Shown: positions 23,707 through 35,590, numbered from the stretch's first letter. The stretch is DNA of 64,000 nucleotides from Sclerotinia nivalis (GCA_029531795.1 JAPEIS010000007.1:310001-374000), one strand, 5' to 3'. Program-made: numbers and translations. Notes: generated by a model not told the origin, from the sequence alone.

Positions 23707-24744
23707 CTACCACGGGGCGTCGTCAAATAATTGCGTCAAGCCCGTGTACTTGTTCAATAGCGTTCCATCCTTATGAAGTCTTAGATAGAGCTCAATCTTG
23801 TGCACATATATTTGCGGCCAAGAAGATTTGCACCGATCCGGCCTGTAATGTTTCAAACGAGTGGCCAATAATGACGGAACAGGTCTCAGTTTTTCCCAAT
23901 ACTTCAGTGTCTCCTTTCCAGGCATATCCCACGTGTCGTCGTCTTTGGTGTTTAGAAAACGATCAAAGTCCCGCAAAATCATGTTGGCATTGTCGTTAAT
24001 AAGTTGAATATTATTCATTTTATCGATTAATGTATTGTGGGCATTATCGCGCTCAGACTGTTGCGTAACCCGGTCGAATAAAAATCGCTTCAATTGCTCA
24101 AAATTCCAGTCTAGGTCGACGCAACCTTCCGAGATATCAATGAGTGTCCAGAAATTCATAAGCTCCGTGAGCGAAGCGTGAAATTTTTCAGAAAGAACAC
24201 TTAACTTCTTGAGAGCGGGGCAATGGATACTGATCATTGTGTAAACCATGGCTTGATGGCGCATCTTCTCATCATCTGCAAATCCTTCCTCATCGGCGCC
24301 CCATAATCTGGGGCTACGTTCTGATAAGACCAGATGCGTGATGTTTTCCAAATTCATACTTCCTCCTAACTCATACAATTCCAAAAATTCTGAAATTGAA
24401 AGGAAAAGAGTGTCGACAGTTGGGCGAATGTATACATAGGGATCAATTCCATATTTGTTTTCAAGTTTTACTGAGGTTGGAAGTTTGAACTCGAGTTTCT
24501 CGTAATTTCGGAAGACCTCGTCCTTCGAGTTTTCACAAGCCAGTAGAAGCGAAAGCAGGCCTTGACGCTGTTTATAGCGGACGACAATTTCTGGATTTCC
24601 CTCGATCCTAAAAATGCGAAATCTCCAGCCCACAAGGCATGGTTCGGGAAATGCTTCTTTGTAGATTTGGCATTGAATCTCAACTGGAAAAGATGAAAAC
24701 AATGGGAATTCAGTGGGGTCTTTTGATCTTTGGTTTTTTGTCAT
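23707..24744 (-). CDS. 2EXR-domain protein, member 3, intact
   Basis: A single-exon gene of 345 residues from ATG at 24744. The N-terminal 2EXR domain begins FPLFSSFPVEIQCQIYKEAFPEP, followed by a long body with the family marks LLSLLLACENSKDEVF, YVYIRPTVDTL, LYELGGSMNLENITHLVL, HCPALKKLSV, DDDTWDMPGKETLKYWEKLRP and the C-terminal KYTGLTQLFDDAPW. Length and ending match member 4 (35591-36619). 2EXR proteins are abundant in leotiomycetes and their role is not known; no signal peptide or membrane segment is seen, so it is probably intracellular. It stands alone in AT-rich repeat-like DNA with no close neighbour. Confidence 0.8.
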   Translation of the reverse strand: MTKNQRSKDPTEFPLFSSFPVEIQCQIYKEAFPEPCLVGWRFRIFRIEGNPEIVVRYKQRQGLLSLLLACENSKDEVFRNYEKLEFKLPTSVKLENKYGIDPYVYIRPTVDTLFLSISEFLELYELGGSMNLENITHLVLSERSPRLWGADEEGFADDEKMRHQAMVYTMISIHCPALKKLSVLSEKFHASLTELMNFWTLIDISEGCVDLDWNFEQLKRFLFDRVTQQSERDNAHNTLIDKMNNIQLINDNANMILRDFDRFLNTKDDDTWDMPGKETLKYWEKLRPVPSLLATRLKHYRPDRCKSSWPQIYVHKIELYLRLHKDGTLLNKYTGLTQLFDDAPW

Positions 24745-26994
24745 ACTGTGGCTTTCGTAGTATATGTTCGAGGTCGAGATCGAAAATTTAAGGTGCGTTG
24801 AGGAGATTTATCACGAAAATCATTATTATATAAATTATGGAAAATAAGGTTTTGATGTTTTTTAAACTTTTCTTTATTAGATCAGTGTTGTAATTAATAT
24901 ACGGTAGTATTATAGCGGCTGTATTACAGTGGCTAATATCAAGGCTATACTACGTACGATGGAGTATATAGGATTTACTAATATCTACGGCCGTAGATAC
25001 TATCAAAAGAGATAATATTGATAATATTCCTAAATACCGGAATTTGTATATTTTGAAGGTATTCCAAGTCTATTTGATTAGATTAAACCTCGTTCTAGAA
25101 CTTAATGAGGTTTGGACTATTTCAAAATATAAAAATTCTAGTGTTTTAATATATTACAGCTCAATATAATAAGGAAAAGCTATAAGGCCCGGAGGCTCAA
25201 GTGGAGGAGAGGAGAGGAGAATTGATATAATGGTCTGCCGCCTTATATATGAGGGTTCAGATTGGGAGATAATTGATTAGGTCTGTAATTTTTATAGAGA
25301 GTTCAAAGAATGGGATGGATGGAGTAGAATGGAGATTATGATTGGAAAGAAAAGGAATTGGAGTGAAGGTGAGAAGAAGGGAAGATGATGAAAGGGAACA
25401 TATTGTGTTATGATTGTAGAGTAAGTGTATTCTAAAAAGTCATGAGATTTTAGTTATATTATGAATGTGTTGAACCATTTCGACAAGTATGAGTGAGTGA
25501 GTTGTGCTTTTTTTCGGTTGTATCCGAGCACGGCATAGAGAATCTTTACTGAGTCCAGCAGTGAGGATAAGAATAATAAGAAAAGTATATTTGGGGAGGT
25601 TCTGGAAACAAGGTACTTGGTATATCCACGATTGTAACGGTTGGAATTATCGCGGCTAATGATGTCTTGGTAAGATTGTTTCAATATATATTCTAGACAT
25701 TAACTAGATAAATTGATAAGATCTAAATGTTGTTTCAAGACTCTAGATATTCTTATACGTCAATACGACGATTAGGTATGTGAGATATGGATAGGTAATT
25801 GATTAGTAGGTATAGTAGACAATAATAGTTATTCATCTAATTCTCCTGAACAAATTCTTATCGCATCTCTTTTCTTTTCATTTCATTCATTCCATTCCAT
25901 CTTCTTCATTACTAGGTACCTATTCATACCTCAGACTTTGGTCATCCCAAACATTCTAATACTCGATGCCGGAAGCTCAATTGTTCAGCTCAAATATCAA
26001 AAACAGTCAAACTTATTCGTTTCGTTTCGTTTCATTTCATTCTATCCACCAACAGCCAAAGGGCCATTTTCAATCAATTGATTCCTATGAATAGGGACAA
26101 GCTCCCAAACCTCCACAGCTTGCTGCGCTGGAGAGCTTTTAATGCCCAGTAAATTTTATGGTACAGAGCATTAGCTATATAGGAGGGAATCAAGTCGGAA
26201 GCCAATGGTTCATTCATCAAATCTTCTACAGACCATAGTATTCATGTATAGCATAAGATTTATATAACTACTAGAAAAACAATTTCTCTTGGCTAGCATC
26301 CATTACTTATAAAAATTTATTTATTTATGCGTGAGTTGTACTTTTCCGGTTATGTTATCATCTCTACCCGCAACCCACCCTCACACCCTCCACACCCTCC
26401 ACACCCAAAAACCAAACTTCTCACCCATCACCATCACTCCTTCTTGCCTTCCATACCTACCATAACAAAAGCATAACTATATAATCCTCAACAGCTCATC
26501 CTTCTGTACCGGTTGATGAAAAAAATTATAGTGTGATTGGCCTAATGGGTTCGCCCCCTGGGTCATGAGCAAAAAGTCGTGTTTCAATCTGAGGGGCCTT
26601 CGGGCATCTTTTTTGATATTTTCTTGTTTCTATCTTAGGGGCCATTTTTTATTATAAATTTAATACGGTGTGGATGATATTGTACCTGAGGTACTCAATT
26701 TGTTATAGATCCCACGCCCACAGTTTGTTCGTTTTGAACAACTTGATATACATTTTAAAAGATATCTAACCTTTTATATTACAAAAACACTTAAAAACAC
26801 AGATGGTCAATATATACTTACAAACTTTTCTTTGAAATATCACATATAACCTTTCAAAATTCTTTAAATTTAATACAAATCGAAAAATAATTCAATGAAT
26901 TGAATAATAATAATAGTAAAATAATTATAAAAATTAGGGTTTTCAAATGATATAATTATTCCTTCGAAGGATGAGTTGCAAAATAGATTTTGAG
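24745..26994. other. gene-free AT-rich region
   Basis: No supported gene. The minus-strand frame at 25454-25684 is short and unrecognised. The sequence is strongly AT-biased in patches (24840-25170, 26640-26990) and more balanced between (about 25860-26640, with C-rich CACCCTCCACACCCTCC near 26380-26405). Likely old decayed repeats mixed with intergenic DNA. Confidence 0.45.
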
Positions 26995-27520
26995 GTAAGA
27001 GTTTCGGCCATCACTCACCGCACACTAAGCGAAATCACACCAAAATTGACGATTTTTCACCTTTTTGGATCTTTATTATTTTTTACAAAAAAACAAAATA
27101 ATTGAATAAGGTTTATATTCATATAAAGATAATTAATTGAAGTTTAATAAAAATTTGATAAAATATTTTTTTCTATTTTTGTTTAAGAATTATATATATT
27201 CGAAGTTGAAAAAGCAAAAAAGTTCAAAAAAATCGCTTATTTTATATAGGGAAAAGTTCAAAAAAGCGTTACACAAGTAAAATTTTGAAATTTTATAAGT
27301 TTAAATACTTGTAACTTTCAAACAAAATTCTTTAAAAATAAAATATATAATTTTTTAAAGTATTTTGATAGTTAATTATTATATTTTAAAATTTCAATTG
27401 ATTTAATTCAACATTAAAAAAGTTATTTGATATTTAATTTTATATGAGAAATTATAGTTTTTGCCGGGATTTTGTCACGAATTCGAATGGTGTGCGGTGA
27501 GTGATGGCCATAACTCTTAC
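26995..27520. mobile_element. terminal-inverted-repeat element, about 526 bp, non-autonomous (MITE-like)
   Basis: The left end (about 26996-27026, GTAAGAGTTTCGGCCATCAC...) is matched in reverse complement by the right end (about 27490-27520) over 31 bases with two differences. The interior is almost pure AT with no open frame, so it has no transposase and would depend on another element. A clear target-site duplication was not found next to the inverted repeats, so the true element may be somewhat longer or the flanks may be mutated. The G+C-rich ends contrast with the decayed interior. Confidence 0.65.
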
Positions 27521-28806
27521 TTTAAAAAATCATTCGAGGAGTAGCAGCGATGCAAATTATTTTTCAGGCGCCAAAGGGCTGGACTCAAAGCTCGTATACT
27601 ATAGATCAAAATATCAATTTTTGACAATTTTCATTTTTTCATTTGTATGTGATAGAGAATATTGAATAGAATCTAATGATGCTATTGACGGAATTTTGGA
27701 AGGTAAGTTGAAGCTTCTATATTGATTCTACTTTCGAGGTTCGATTTTTGGTGAAAAGGGAAGTTACAAGTATTCATTTCATGATGGAAATCGGGAATTT
27801 TTCGGAAGTGGAAAGTGATCAATTTGATATAGTACTGCTCATTATCATCTGAATTCTGGCATAGAGGAATGCGTAGATGAGGTAAGAATTGTTTTTGGAT
27901 AGCATCACGAATGAAATATTGCTATGTAAACGGCGTTATTCAACGGCTTCAATGTCTGTCATCATGGCTGAAATGAGGCCGTATACTGCATCATCCTATC
28001 GCTCGTTCGGATCTTCATATCTCCTTCATCCTAAGAGGCGATTCTCTTGTTAATTTACAAGAAATCGTAATCTATAAGGTGGCCCACAAATTTGCCTATC
28101 TAATTATACAAAGTAAGTGAACACAAAGACTAAAAAGAAATTTTTAACGTATTATTTTTGAAAGGTATTAAATTTTAATTTTTTATAAAATAACCAATAT
28201 TCCGTGGGAAGACTCCATGACTGCGAATGGGGATTCTCTCAATGTATGGTAAATGGTGTACTTGATTGATAACGAGGTGATTCGATAAGACTCGATTCAA
28301 AGATGATCTGTTGAGAATGGAAGCTTTCGAAGAGTTTGAGCGTGAGTTGAGTTGGTTGTAAGTGGTAAAAGGAGGTGTTAAGGAGTTTTAAAAGCTCGGG
28401 GGACGAGACGATTTTACGTAACAAATCGTACAGTCAAACATAGCACAACACAGCACAACACATACGGCTGTACGAAAAGTATTGCTTACTAAACAACTAC
28501 ACCATAGCAAAATCGTACAAAGTTTCCTCCCACAAAATAAAGTGTACGATAGCAGTTATCATGATATGGAAACAGCGCTTTAGAGTAAGCGAACCTATAG
28601 CCTGAGGTGGTGAATAGGATAGTGCGAGTATTTACTTCACTTGATGTAGGTGGGGTCACAAGATAGAGGAGTGTGAGCTTTGGCTAAACCTTATTTAGTC
28701 TTCTGAAAAAAGTTTTCCAGTTGAAATGACCGAATAACATCTTGGATGTTGGCCCTCTAGACGACCATCCAGAAAATTTCGCATGATTGCCGAATCGGAA
28801 CATTAA
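27521..28806. other. gene-free region with small inverted repeats
   Basis: No supported gene; the 61-residue minus frame at 28239-28424 is unrecognised. Two short spans bounded by inverted repeats with a shared GTAC core occur at 28427-28474 and 28512-28550. Nothing else was recognised. Confidence 0.45.
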
Positions 28807-28981
28807 TGTTGGTATCACTTCGGTGATACTACTCGCATAGTACTATTATAGTATTTGTATTTTGTTGATTCTTATTGTTATTAACTCTATGAAATAAGGG
28901 GGCTATTTATATTTGAAGGGAGGGAGCTAGGTTCGCTAGTAGTACGGCTCATTATGAGGTTGGTCACATGATATACCGACA
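28807..28981. mobile_element. solo LTR, about 175 bp, copia-like ends
   Basis: The segment starts TGTTGGTAT and ends ATACCGACA, near-perfect inverted termini beginning TG and ending CA. It is flanked on both sides by the 5-mer ATTAA (28802-28806 and 28982-28986), the target-site duplication size of Ty1/copia and Ty3 integrases. No gag-pol is present, so this is what remains after recombination between the two LTRs of a full element. Strand is not fixed because no internal sequence or primer-binding site is left. Just inside the left end is a GTATCAC-TTCG-GTGATAC hairpin. Confidence 0.75.
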
Positions 28982-29306
28982 ATTAACAATTCTAGAATTA
29001 AGTTCTACGTACATTCTAGACCATTACTTGCGAGCTACTATTGCGTATGCTAGTTAGTGTATCTTTCGTTGAGCAAACGACTACATTAAAACATTAGTGG
29101 ACACCCATGCCCTCCTCAGGCAGCTCGCTTGCGAGTACACATAGAATCCAAGCTTCAAAATTCCATCTAGTTACTTCTGGTAATGTTCGTCTGATCTCTA
29201 CACAGCCGTACGTAGCTCTGATTCTGTACAGCATCTGTCATAGTAGAGAACAACTGACTCTGATTTGTAAGTAAAAGTGTGTATATTGAATAAAGGTTCT
29301 GAGCTA
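28982..29306. other. intergenic between solo LTR and LINE copy 2
   Basis: No supported gene or repeat boundary apart from the duplications at each end. Confidence 0.4.
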
Positions 29307-29320
29307 AAGATTATTTATAA
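29307..29320. repeat. target-site duplication, LINE copy 2, 3' side
   Basis: AAGATTATTTATAA, identical to 35139-35152; the next base (T) also matches and could belong to the duplication. Confidence 0.9.
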
Positions 29321-30140
29321 TTTTGATTTGATTTGATTTGTTTATCGCCATAGGCCGCAGGCCGCACGTGCGTGCACGTGAAACCTTTAGCCACCGATTC
29401 CAATTTGGACAAATGGCGCTCATAGGGGTTTTAGGCCTTTGAGTGGAGTACTAGCTAGTTAGGGGTAGTATATATATATATACAGTTTTTAAGAGTGTTA
29501 GGGCAGGGTTTATATGATTGCCGTTGCGAAAAGGGTTGAGCTATATAGCTTTGTGTTTTATTTTGTGGCCTTCTTCGTTTACTGGATTATTATTCTTGAT
29601 CTCTTTTCCAATTCCTTTAAATATGTTTTATTGATTAATCTTTTATATATATCCCCCTTTTTTTTTTTTTTTTTGAATATTCTATTTATTTCTATCAATT
29701 CTAAAATTACCAGTTGTGTTTGTTTTAATAATAATAAGGAAAAAAAAATTTTTTTTTTTTTTTTTTTATATAACGGTTATATACCGCGGGCAAATTTCTG
29801 TATAGAATTTGGTAGCCTTTAGCTATTCAGTTAGTTTGGTTATATCAAGAGGGGAGTTTAGAAATTATGGAATGGTTTTAGAGAGGGGTATTTTTGTAAG
29901 CGTTTTATATGCTTTTCCTTTTTTGCAAAAGAACAAATATAATGGGGTTTTCCTTTTCTTACAAAAGCAATATATAGAAGCAATAGTGTGATTAAAGCGT
30001 TTGTGGTATGCTGCAAAGTCCCTGTGTTGTGATCTAATTGCAAGGATGTAATGTAGTGTAGCTCTTTTTAAGGAAAGCGATATTGTATTATCTGTATGTG
30101 TGTAAAGTAAGTCTTTGTAGTACGAAGGGCTGATTGTATT

Positions 30141-30371
30141 TCATAATTGGGTATCCGTTTTGTGTGTATTGGTTTTCACTATTCTTTTAAGAGATGCTAG
30201 TGTACAAATCGGGTTTGGGGGGGAAGGTAATGCAGTATTTTCTTTTGTTGTTTTGTCGGCCACTTCGTTGCCCGGGATATTGAAATACCCGAAAACCCAA
30301 CGGATTCGAATTCTGCCCAGGGGAATGTATAGGAGTCTAGATCTAATAGTCCAGGTTTGGGTTAATATCAA
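30141..30371 (-). pseudogene. LINE copy 2, RNase H segment
   Basis: The frame reads ...GRIRIRWVFGYFNIPGNEVADKTTKE, the C-terminal part of an RNase H domain of the type found in Tad LINEs (consensus WIPGH.GIPGNE.AD..AK). Copy 1 keeps a parallel segment, WIPDHLNIPENK, near 7200-7290. RNase H removes the RNA template strand during element synthesis. Only about 75 residues are open. Confidence 0.65.
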
Positions 30372-31490
30372 AAAGTCTTCGAAAACCGATTAGAAGGAGT
30401 TATTGAAATAGGAGCCCAATTTAAGGGTCATTTCGTAATTATCTAGGAAAATCCAAAGATCTGTAGCGAATCTGATTGATGGAAAGATTAGAACCCTTGT
30501 CGCTTTGTTTACTGTAACTTTGGTTTCGACATCGAAAACCTTTGTATTGAGGTTCAATGAAAAAAAGTTATGGGTTACTTGAATACTAAATTGTGTAATG
30601 ATATAATTGTTTCCAATAATGCTATTCTTGTTTTCGCTTTTGGAGTTATCGAAGAAAATTTGTATATCATTTTTTGGGATCAATATATGAAAGGCTTTGA
30701 AATTCTTAGTTATTTGTATTTTTGATCTACTTTTCAGATTGGTTATTCGTTGTTCGATTTCTTCTCTGGATTTTTTATACTCCTATATAAAGAAAACAAA
30801 CAAATTAATTCGTTCAATGATTAATAAAGCCCTAATAAACCTTGTGAACCTTATATTTAGTGATTATTTGTTTAGGCTTTTAGCTTTGATTATTTTGTTA
30901 GCTCTAATTTGTAAAGGATGATAAAGATCCAATCTGATCGTTTTTGTAGTGTATAACTGTGATACTAGATTCAACTCGATTTTTGAAGATCGGAGTTTGG
31001 ATTCTTCATACAATACTACTGCATTGATTGTTCTGAATATTAGAAGAATAGTTTTCGTACAAGACAATACCACTTTGTTTAATAGATTCAGATGATTATC
31101 TACCTGATTCGAGATCCTGTAGTTCGGGAAATTAGATTTAGGTTTATTTCGGCTTGGCCACTATATCTCCAATACGAAATAGCATTTTTTTAAAGCACAA
31201 ACTATAGCTACCCGTCTTATAAGATAAGGAAGAATCCCGCGGTATATATTGTTAAAGGATTGTATTGCATTAGCTACCTTGAAGGTTTTTACAGCAAGGA
31301 TTCGGATATGAGGTTTGAAATTCAGCTTTCTATCGAAGTAAATTCCTAGTCATCGAAAAGGGCCGGGCCTTTCTTCGATTCTCAGATTATTGGTCTATAC
31401 TGATGGAGTTTCATTTAAAGCGCTATGCTCTTTGTAGAAATGAATCAATTCAGACTTTTTAGGATCGAAAGTGATCCCTTCGGACTTCCC

Positions 31491-32438
31491 TTAATCCAGG
31501 ACTTCCTGCATATCGGCCTGAAGTGTATCACAGTTTGCCTGTAGACTGTCGGACGAAGCTAGTAGAGCAATATCGTTGGTATATCCGAACCTTTTTGAAG
31601 GATTACCTATCCAGAAAATAAAAACAATATAAAGCATAAACAGAATTGATAAAATCGGGGAGCCTTGAGGTAAACCGCAATTCAATTTGGTTTTTGGGCC
31701 AATTTCGCCATCCAATCATATTTGAATAAAACGATTAGTAACAAAGAATTGAATCCATTTGATTAAATTGTTCAGCCAACCTTGCTCTCTAAGTTGGTTA
31801 ATCAACCGACCAGAAAGGATTGCATCGAAAATGCCTTTTATATCCATAATGAATAAGATCGTTTTCAACTCCTTCTTCAACATTGATTCAATATCGTGGA
31901 TTATATATATTGTAAGATTCATTGAAGAATATAATAAGAGGACATTGAATTGTTGGTTCGCAAATACTTTGTATTTCAAAGCTAGCCATGATACCTTTTT
32001 TGTTATAAGCTTTTCTAGGTCTTTTCCGAGGATTGAAAGTAGCACAATAGAACGATACGATTTTGGATTTGTATGATCAGCTTTATTAAGCTTTGGAATG
32101 ATCGCAATTGTAGCAAAACAGAAGTATTCTAGGTGATAGCTTAACTCAAGGCAGTTCTGGAAAAAAAACAGAACCAAATCTTTGATCAAAGGCTAGACAG
32201 TTTGGATAATCCTTGTAGGGATTTCGTCTACGTTTGGAGTTGTATTACCTGCTTTCAAAATGGCTATTTCAAGGTCTTGTATATCAATACTTGGGAAAGG
32301 GATAATACAGAATAGGCTGGTCGGAATTCCAAAAAGGATATCGTCGACCTCGGTTGAATTCGTCAATAAGTTCTTAACAAAAACCTTCCGTTTCTTTTCG
32401 ATGGTATTTGCTATTCTAGGATCTGTAGGATCTATCAA
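31491..32438 (-). pseudogene. LINE copy 2, reverse transcriptase region
   Basis: Three adjacent open stretches (32438-32193, 32189-31716, 31715-31491) carry reverse transcriptase landmarks in order: SYRSIVLLSILGKDLEKL (finger motif), FIMDIKGIFDAI (motif A region), GLPQGSPILSILFMLYI (motif B), and FGYTNDIALLASS at the catalytic place. The active-site box would be YADD; here it is YTND, and both changes are what G-to-A mutation on the coding strand would cause. The copy cannot be active. Confidence 0.8.
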
Positions 32439-32642
32439 TAGAGAGAACCGGAAGACACCTATAGTCTGGTATTATTTAACCATCCGGAAAACGTTATTTA
32501 TATCTTCGACCTTATTAATTTTTAAAGAATAAAAGGATTGTTTTGTTTTCTTAATCGATTTCCGATAAGTTCGTTTAGCTTCTGATATCCTTGTAATTCT
32601 GTATATTTATACAGTTTTATTGCAATCTTTGTTCTATTATGA

Positions 32643-33548
32643 TTATCGAAGTAAACTATTCGTAGTTCTTTTTGCTAAATCTTTGTAAGCATTTCTGAGG
32701 GATTGTATAAGGTTCAAAGCTAGTGCGTCTAGATCGTTGGTAGAGAATGGATTAGCAGGGATATCGAGATTATACAAATCTGTAGTTAATAGTTCTGTGA
32801 AGAGTTTGTCGTTCAATGAGTTTAATTGTAACTTCGGAATAGGCTTTATACTATAGCAATTCCAATATAGAAGGATCTTCAGAGTTTTGTAGTCCGAAAT
32901 GCAATCCAGGTGTTTAGCTATAAAGGAGATCGCTGTATATGGGCCTGATAGAAAGATTAGGTTTAATATGTTACTTCTTAAATGTATTGGGATTCCGATT
33001 GATGAGATAAAACGAAGGTTGTGTAAATTGGTCCAATTTACGAAAGGTTTTGCAAGAGGGGAGATGGATATACGAAGGGGGTTCCAATTGGGATGGTGTA
33101 GATTGAAATCGCTTTGTATTAGAGTAGGATTCGTAGGGAACTTTTGTAGGTTAAGGAGCAAGTTGATTGTTTGATTGACCTTTATATAATTAAGGGGAGC
33201 GTTGTAAATGTTAACAATTGTGAAAACCGAATGGTTTGAGGACGAGAGTTGTAGGAAAATCAGATCGCGAGAGATAATAGATTTTAATTGATCTGTATGA
33301 AATCCAATTCCCTTTCTGATGTAGGTAAGGATGCAGGGGGTGTTTTCCCAGTTATTCAAAGGGGTAAAGGTTTCGTAAGAGGGGTAGATTTTTGTGATTT
33401 TCCTTACTATGTTCTTATAGATATATAATTCTTGGATCAGAATGATATCAATCTGATTTGTATTTGTTAGAGCTAAAGCGAATTCATATGAAATCGTTCC
33501 TTTGCTTATATTTATTTGAATAATAGAAAGAGGTTTAGTTCGATTCAT
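32643..33548 (-). pseudogene. LINE copy 2 ORF2, endonuclease domain
   Basis: From the ATG at 33548, the frame is open for about 300 residues and is an apurinic-type endonuclease: LSIIQINISKG, IDIILIQELYIY with the metal-binding Glu, an IVNIYNAP segment, QSDFNLHHPNWNP where GDFN is usual, and CISDYKTL at the place of the SDH catalytic pair. It would nick the target DNA for primed reverse transcription. The frame ends before the reverse transcriptase, so ORF2 is split. Changes at catalytic sites suggest decay. Confidence 0.8.
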
Positions 33549-34971
33549 TAAAAGGGATACTAGAAAGGTTTGCGAATTCCGAGAATCGGTTAGTAGGATA
33601 AAGGTTGGAAGGGGCAATGGAATGGATGGACCCAAATATACGAATAGGGGTTCTAGAACAGAATTGTATGATAAGGATGAAAAGGGTAGGAGTATCTTTC
33701 ATTTTTAGATCGAATGTTTGTTGTTTTGAATAGTCGGTTTTTATATAGATGAGAGCTTTGTTTTCGTTATAGATCTTTTGGATCGTTTGGCGTTCCGATT
33801 TTGATTTCCTTTTCTTTCCTGATAGACGGAGAGAGCATTTGGGGTTATCTATAGGGTAAAGGTTACAGCAATGTAGGCATTTTGTAGGGCATGAATGCAT
33901 TGTATCATATTTGATAGTATGATTGCTTTCGGTGTATTTAATTGAATCGTATAATCTGTAAATTTATGGTTTGAAGTATGATCTAATATTATATTATTGA
34001 TAGCAACAAAAGTATTGGATAATTTTTGATTTGTAAATCAAAAGAATGGTAGAGATATTGGTTTTAAGGATCTTAAGGGATTTCTTTAAAGCTTCAGTAT
34101 CAGATTTCATACTTACTAATCAAATAGTATAATAGAGATTGGTTGTAATGCTAGTTTGGGTTTGGGTAGTATATATAAGATCTTGTCCAGAATATTCTTT
34201 GATAGTTTCGAAGATTATATCTTTTGTAACTGTAATTGTATTTATTTCGAATGCATCATTGAATACAATGATATTTCGGGGAATATAGTTCAAACGATAA
34301 ATGATCCATTTTTCTTGGATTTCGATTTTGCAGTTTCCAATAGTTGAAACAATTGTAGTTTTTTTCTTTTCGAGAGTTGATAAGTTGGAAGGTGAGTTTG
34401 TATAAAGAGCGAAGTTTATTTTAACTTTTTGTATTTCTTTTAGAAGTGAGGCGGTAAGACTAAGAACTTTCTTCAAAGCAGTGAATATTGCAAAGGATTC
34501 TGTTTTGCGGGTGGGGTGGGTTTGGTCGATTTGTATAAACAAACGATTATTTGTGTGGGTAATGGGTTCTATTGTTTTGATAGATGCTGTAGGTTTGGTA
34601 GGGCTAGCGGCTTTTTGAGTGTAAGAGGTTTTGGGAGCTGTATTTGTAGTTGGGGTGTTCGTATGAGTAATAGTAGGGGGAGTGATAGGAGGAGTGATAG
34701 GGGGAGTAATACTAGGAGTTGTATTAATTTGGGGGGGGGGATACTTTGTAATAAGAGTATCAAAATGGTGTTCAGTGGTTGTTTTAAAATCTAGGCAGAG
34801 AGTGGTGAGAAGTTTTCGAGATTTTGTAGGAAGGGAGAGAACTTCGTTAGAGTTTAAATAGTTATCCAAAAGGGTGGTAATTGGGTTAAAGATAGTCTGA
34901 GCATTATTGGCTTTATTGGTAAGGGTATTAGCTTTGTCCGAAAGTGATTTTGAAAGGCTTGGAGTAGCCAT
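33535..34971 (-). pseudogene. LINE copy 2 ORF1 (RNA-binding, gag-like)
   Basis: The frame from ATG at 34971 is open for 283 residues (Ser/Leu-rich start, a TPPITPP-type Pro/Thr repeat near residue 95-115, then a conserved core TALKKVL...LLKEIQKVK shared with copy 1), followed after stops near 34120-33900 by a second frame with CPTKCLHC...NPKC, the cysteines of a zinc knuckle. The two parts belong to one ORF1 product that would bind element RNA. Its last codons overlap the ORF2 start by 14 bases. Confidence 0.75.
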
Positions 34972-35138
34972 TGCGAAGGAAGGAGGGCAAGCAAAAGAGA
35001 ACTAGCTCTCTGGCAACCGCCTTAAGGATTTTATTAATTCTGTAAACACAAAGATTGTATAGAATTTCAAGCTGATTTCAGAAATGCAATAGAAAATCGC
35101 GATTTCAAATGGTTGATGTCGTTTTGAAAATGTTGATG

Positions 35139-35152
35139 AAGATTATTTATAA
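35139..35152. repeat. target-site duplication, LINE copy 2, 5' side
   Basis: AAGATTATTTATAA, identical to 29307-29320. It marks the element's 5' end and shows that the copy is not 5'-truncated beyond this point. Confidence 0.9.
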
Positions 35153-35590
35153 TAAGTGTAAGACTAAATAAGGTTAGTGTAAGTTATCACGTGATCACTT
35201 TAACAGCATCCGCCTAGATGTTCCCATCGAAGGACGCAATGCTCTCGAAACACCAACACATGGACTGGCCTCGTACCCCCTGCTGTAAGCGAGAATTGCG
35301 CTTGAATCACTATGACTACGGTTTGTATTATATCACTGGGTTACGCATGATCGAATACAGCTATCTTGTGTTTTATTATTCCGTACTTTGAATCATGTTA
35401 TGTATATATACTTTGTCCCTCCACCTGTTGAAATCCTCCAATCCATCTTCGACACAATACATACAAACTTTTTCAAGCTTTCGAAGACCATCTTCCATAC
35501 GACTTAGTCGTGCTGGGAGTTCATTTTGGAAGGTTATAACATCCATAAAGTATCCACCATCCACCAACAAACCTTCGCAAAGTGACAGAC
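35153..35590. other. intergenic, upstream region of the fourth 2EXR gene
   Basis: No gene; contains the palindromic TCACGTGATCA (35187-35197), a sequence seen again at 23266-23276. Confidence 0.45.

Larger units (their letters stand above)
29321..35138 (-). mobile_element. Tad-like LINE retrotransposon, copy 2: full length (about 5.8 kb), decayed
   Basis: Flanked by a 14-15 bp duplication and ending, on the minus strand, in a CAAAT repeat tail at 29321-29340. The order along the minus strand is that of Tad-clade elements: 5' untranslated region (35138-34972), ORF1 (34971-33535) with Pro/Thr-rich middle and zinc-knuckle cysteines, ORF2 with endonuclease (33548-32643), reverse transcriptase (about 32440-31490), and RNase H (about 30371-30141), then a 3' untranslated region. 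All coding parts carry stops and frameshifts. The 3' region (29370-29330) contains GCACGTG-rich palindromic sequence like that of copy 1. The two copies are plainly one family in the same orientation, but differ at many sites. It sits between the solo LTR and the fourth 2EXR gene. Confidence 0.92.
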
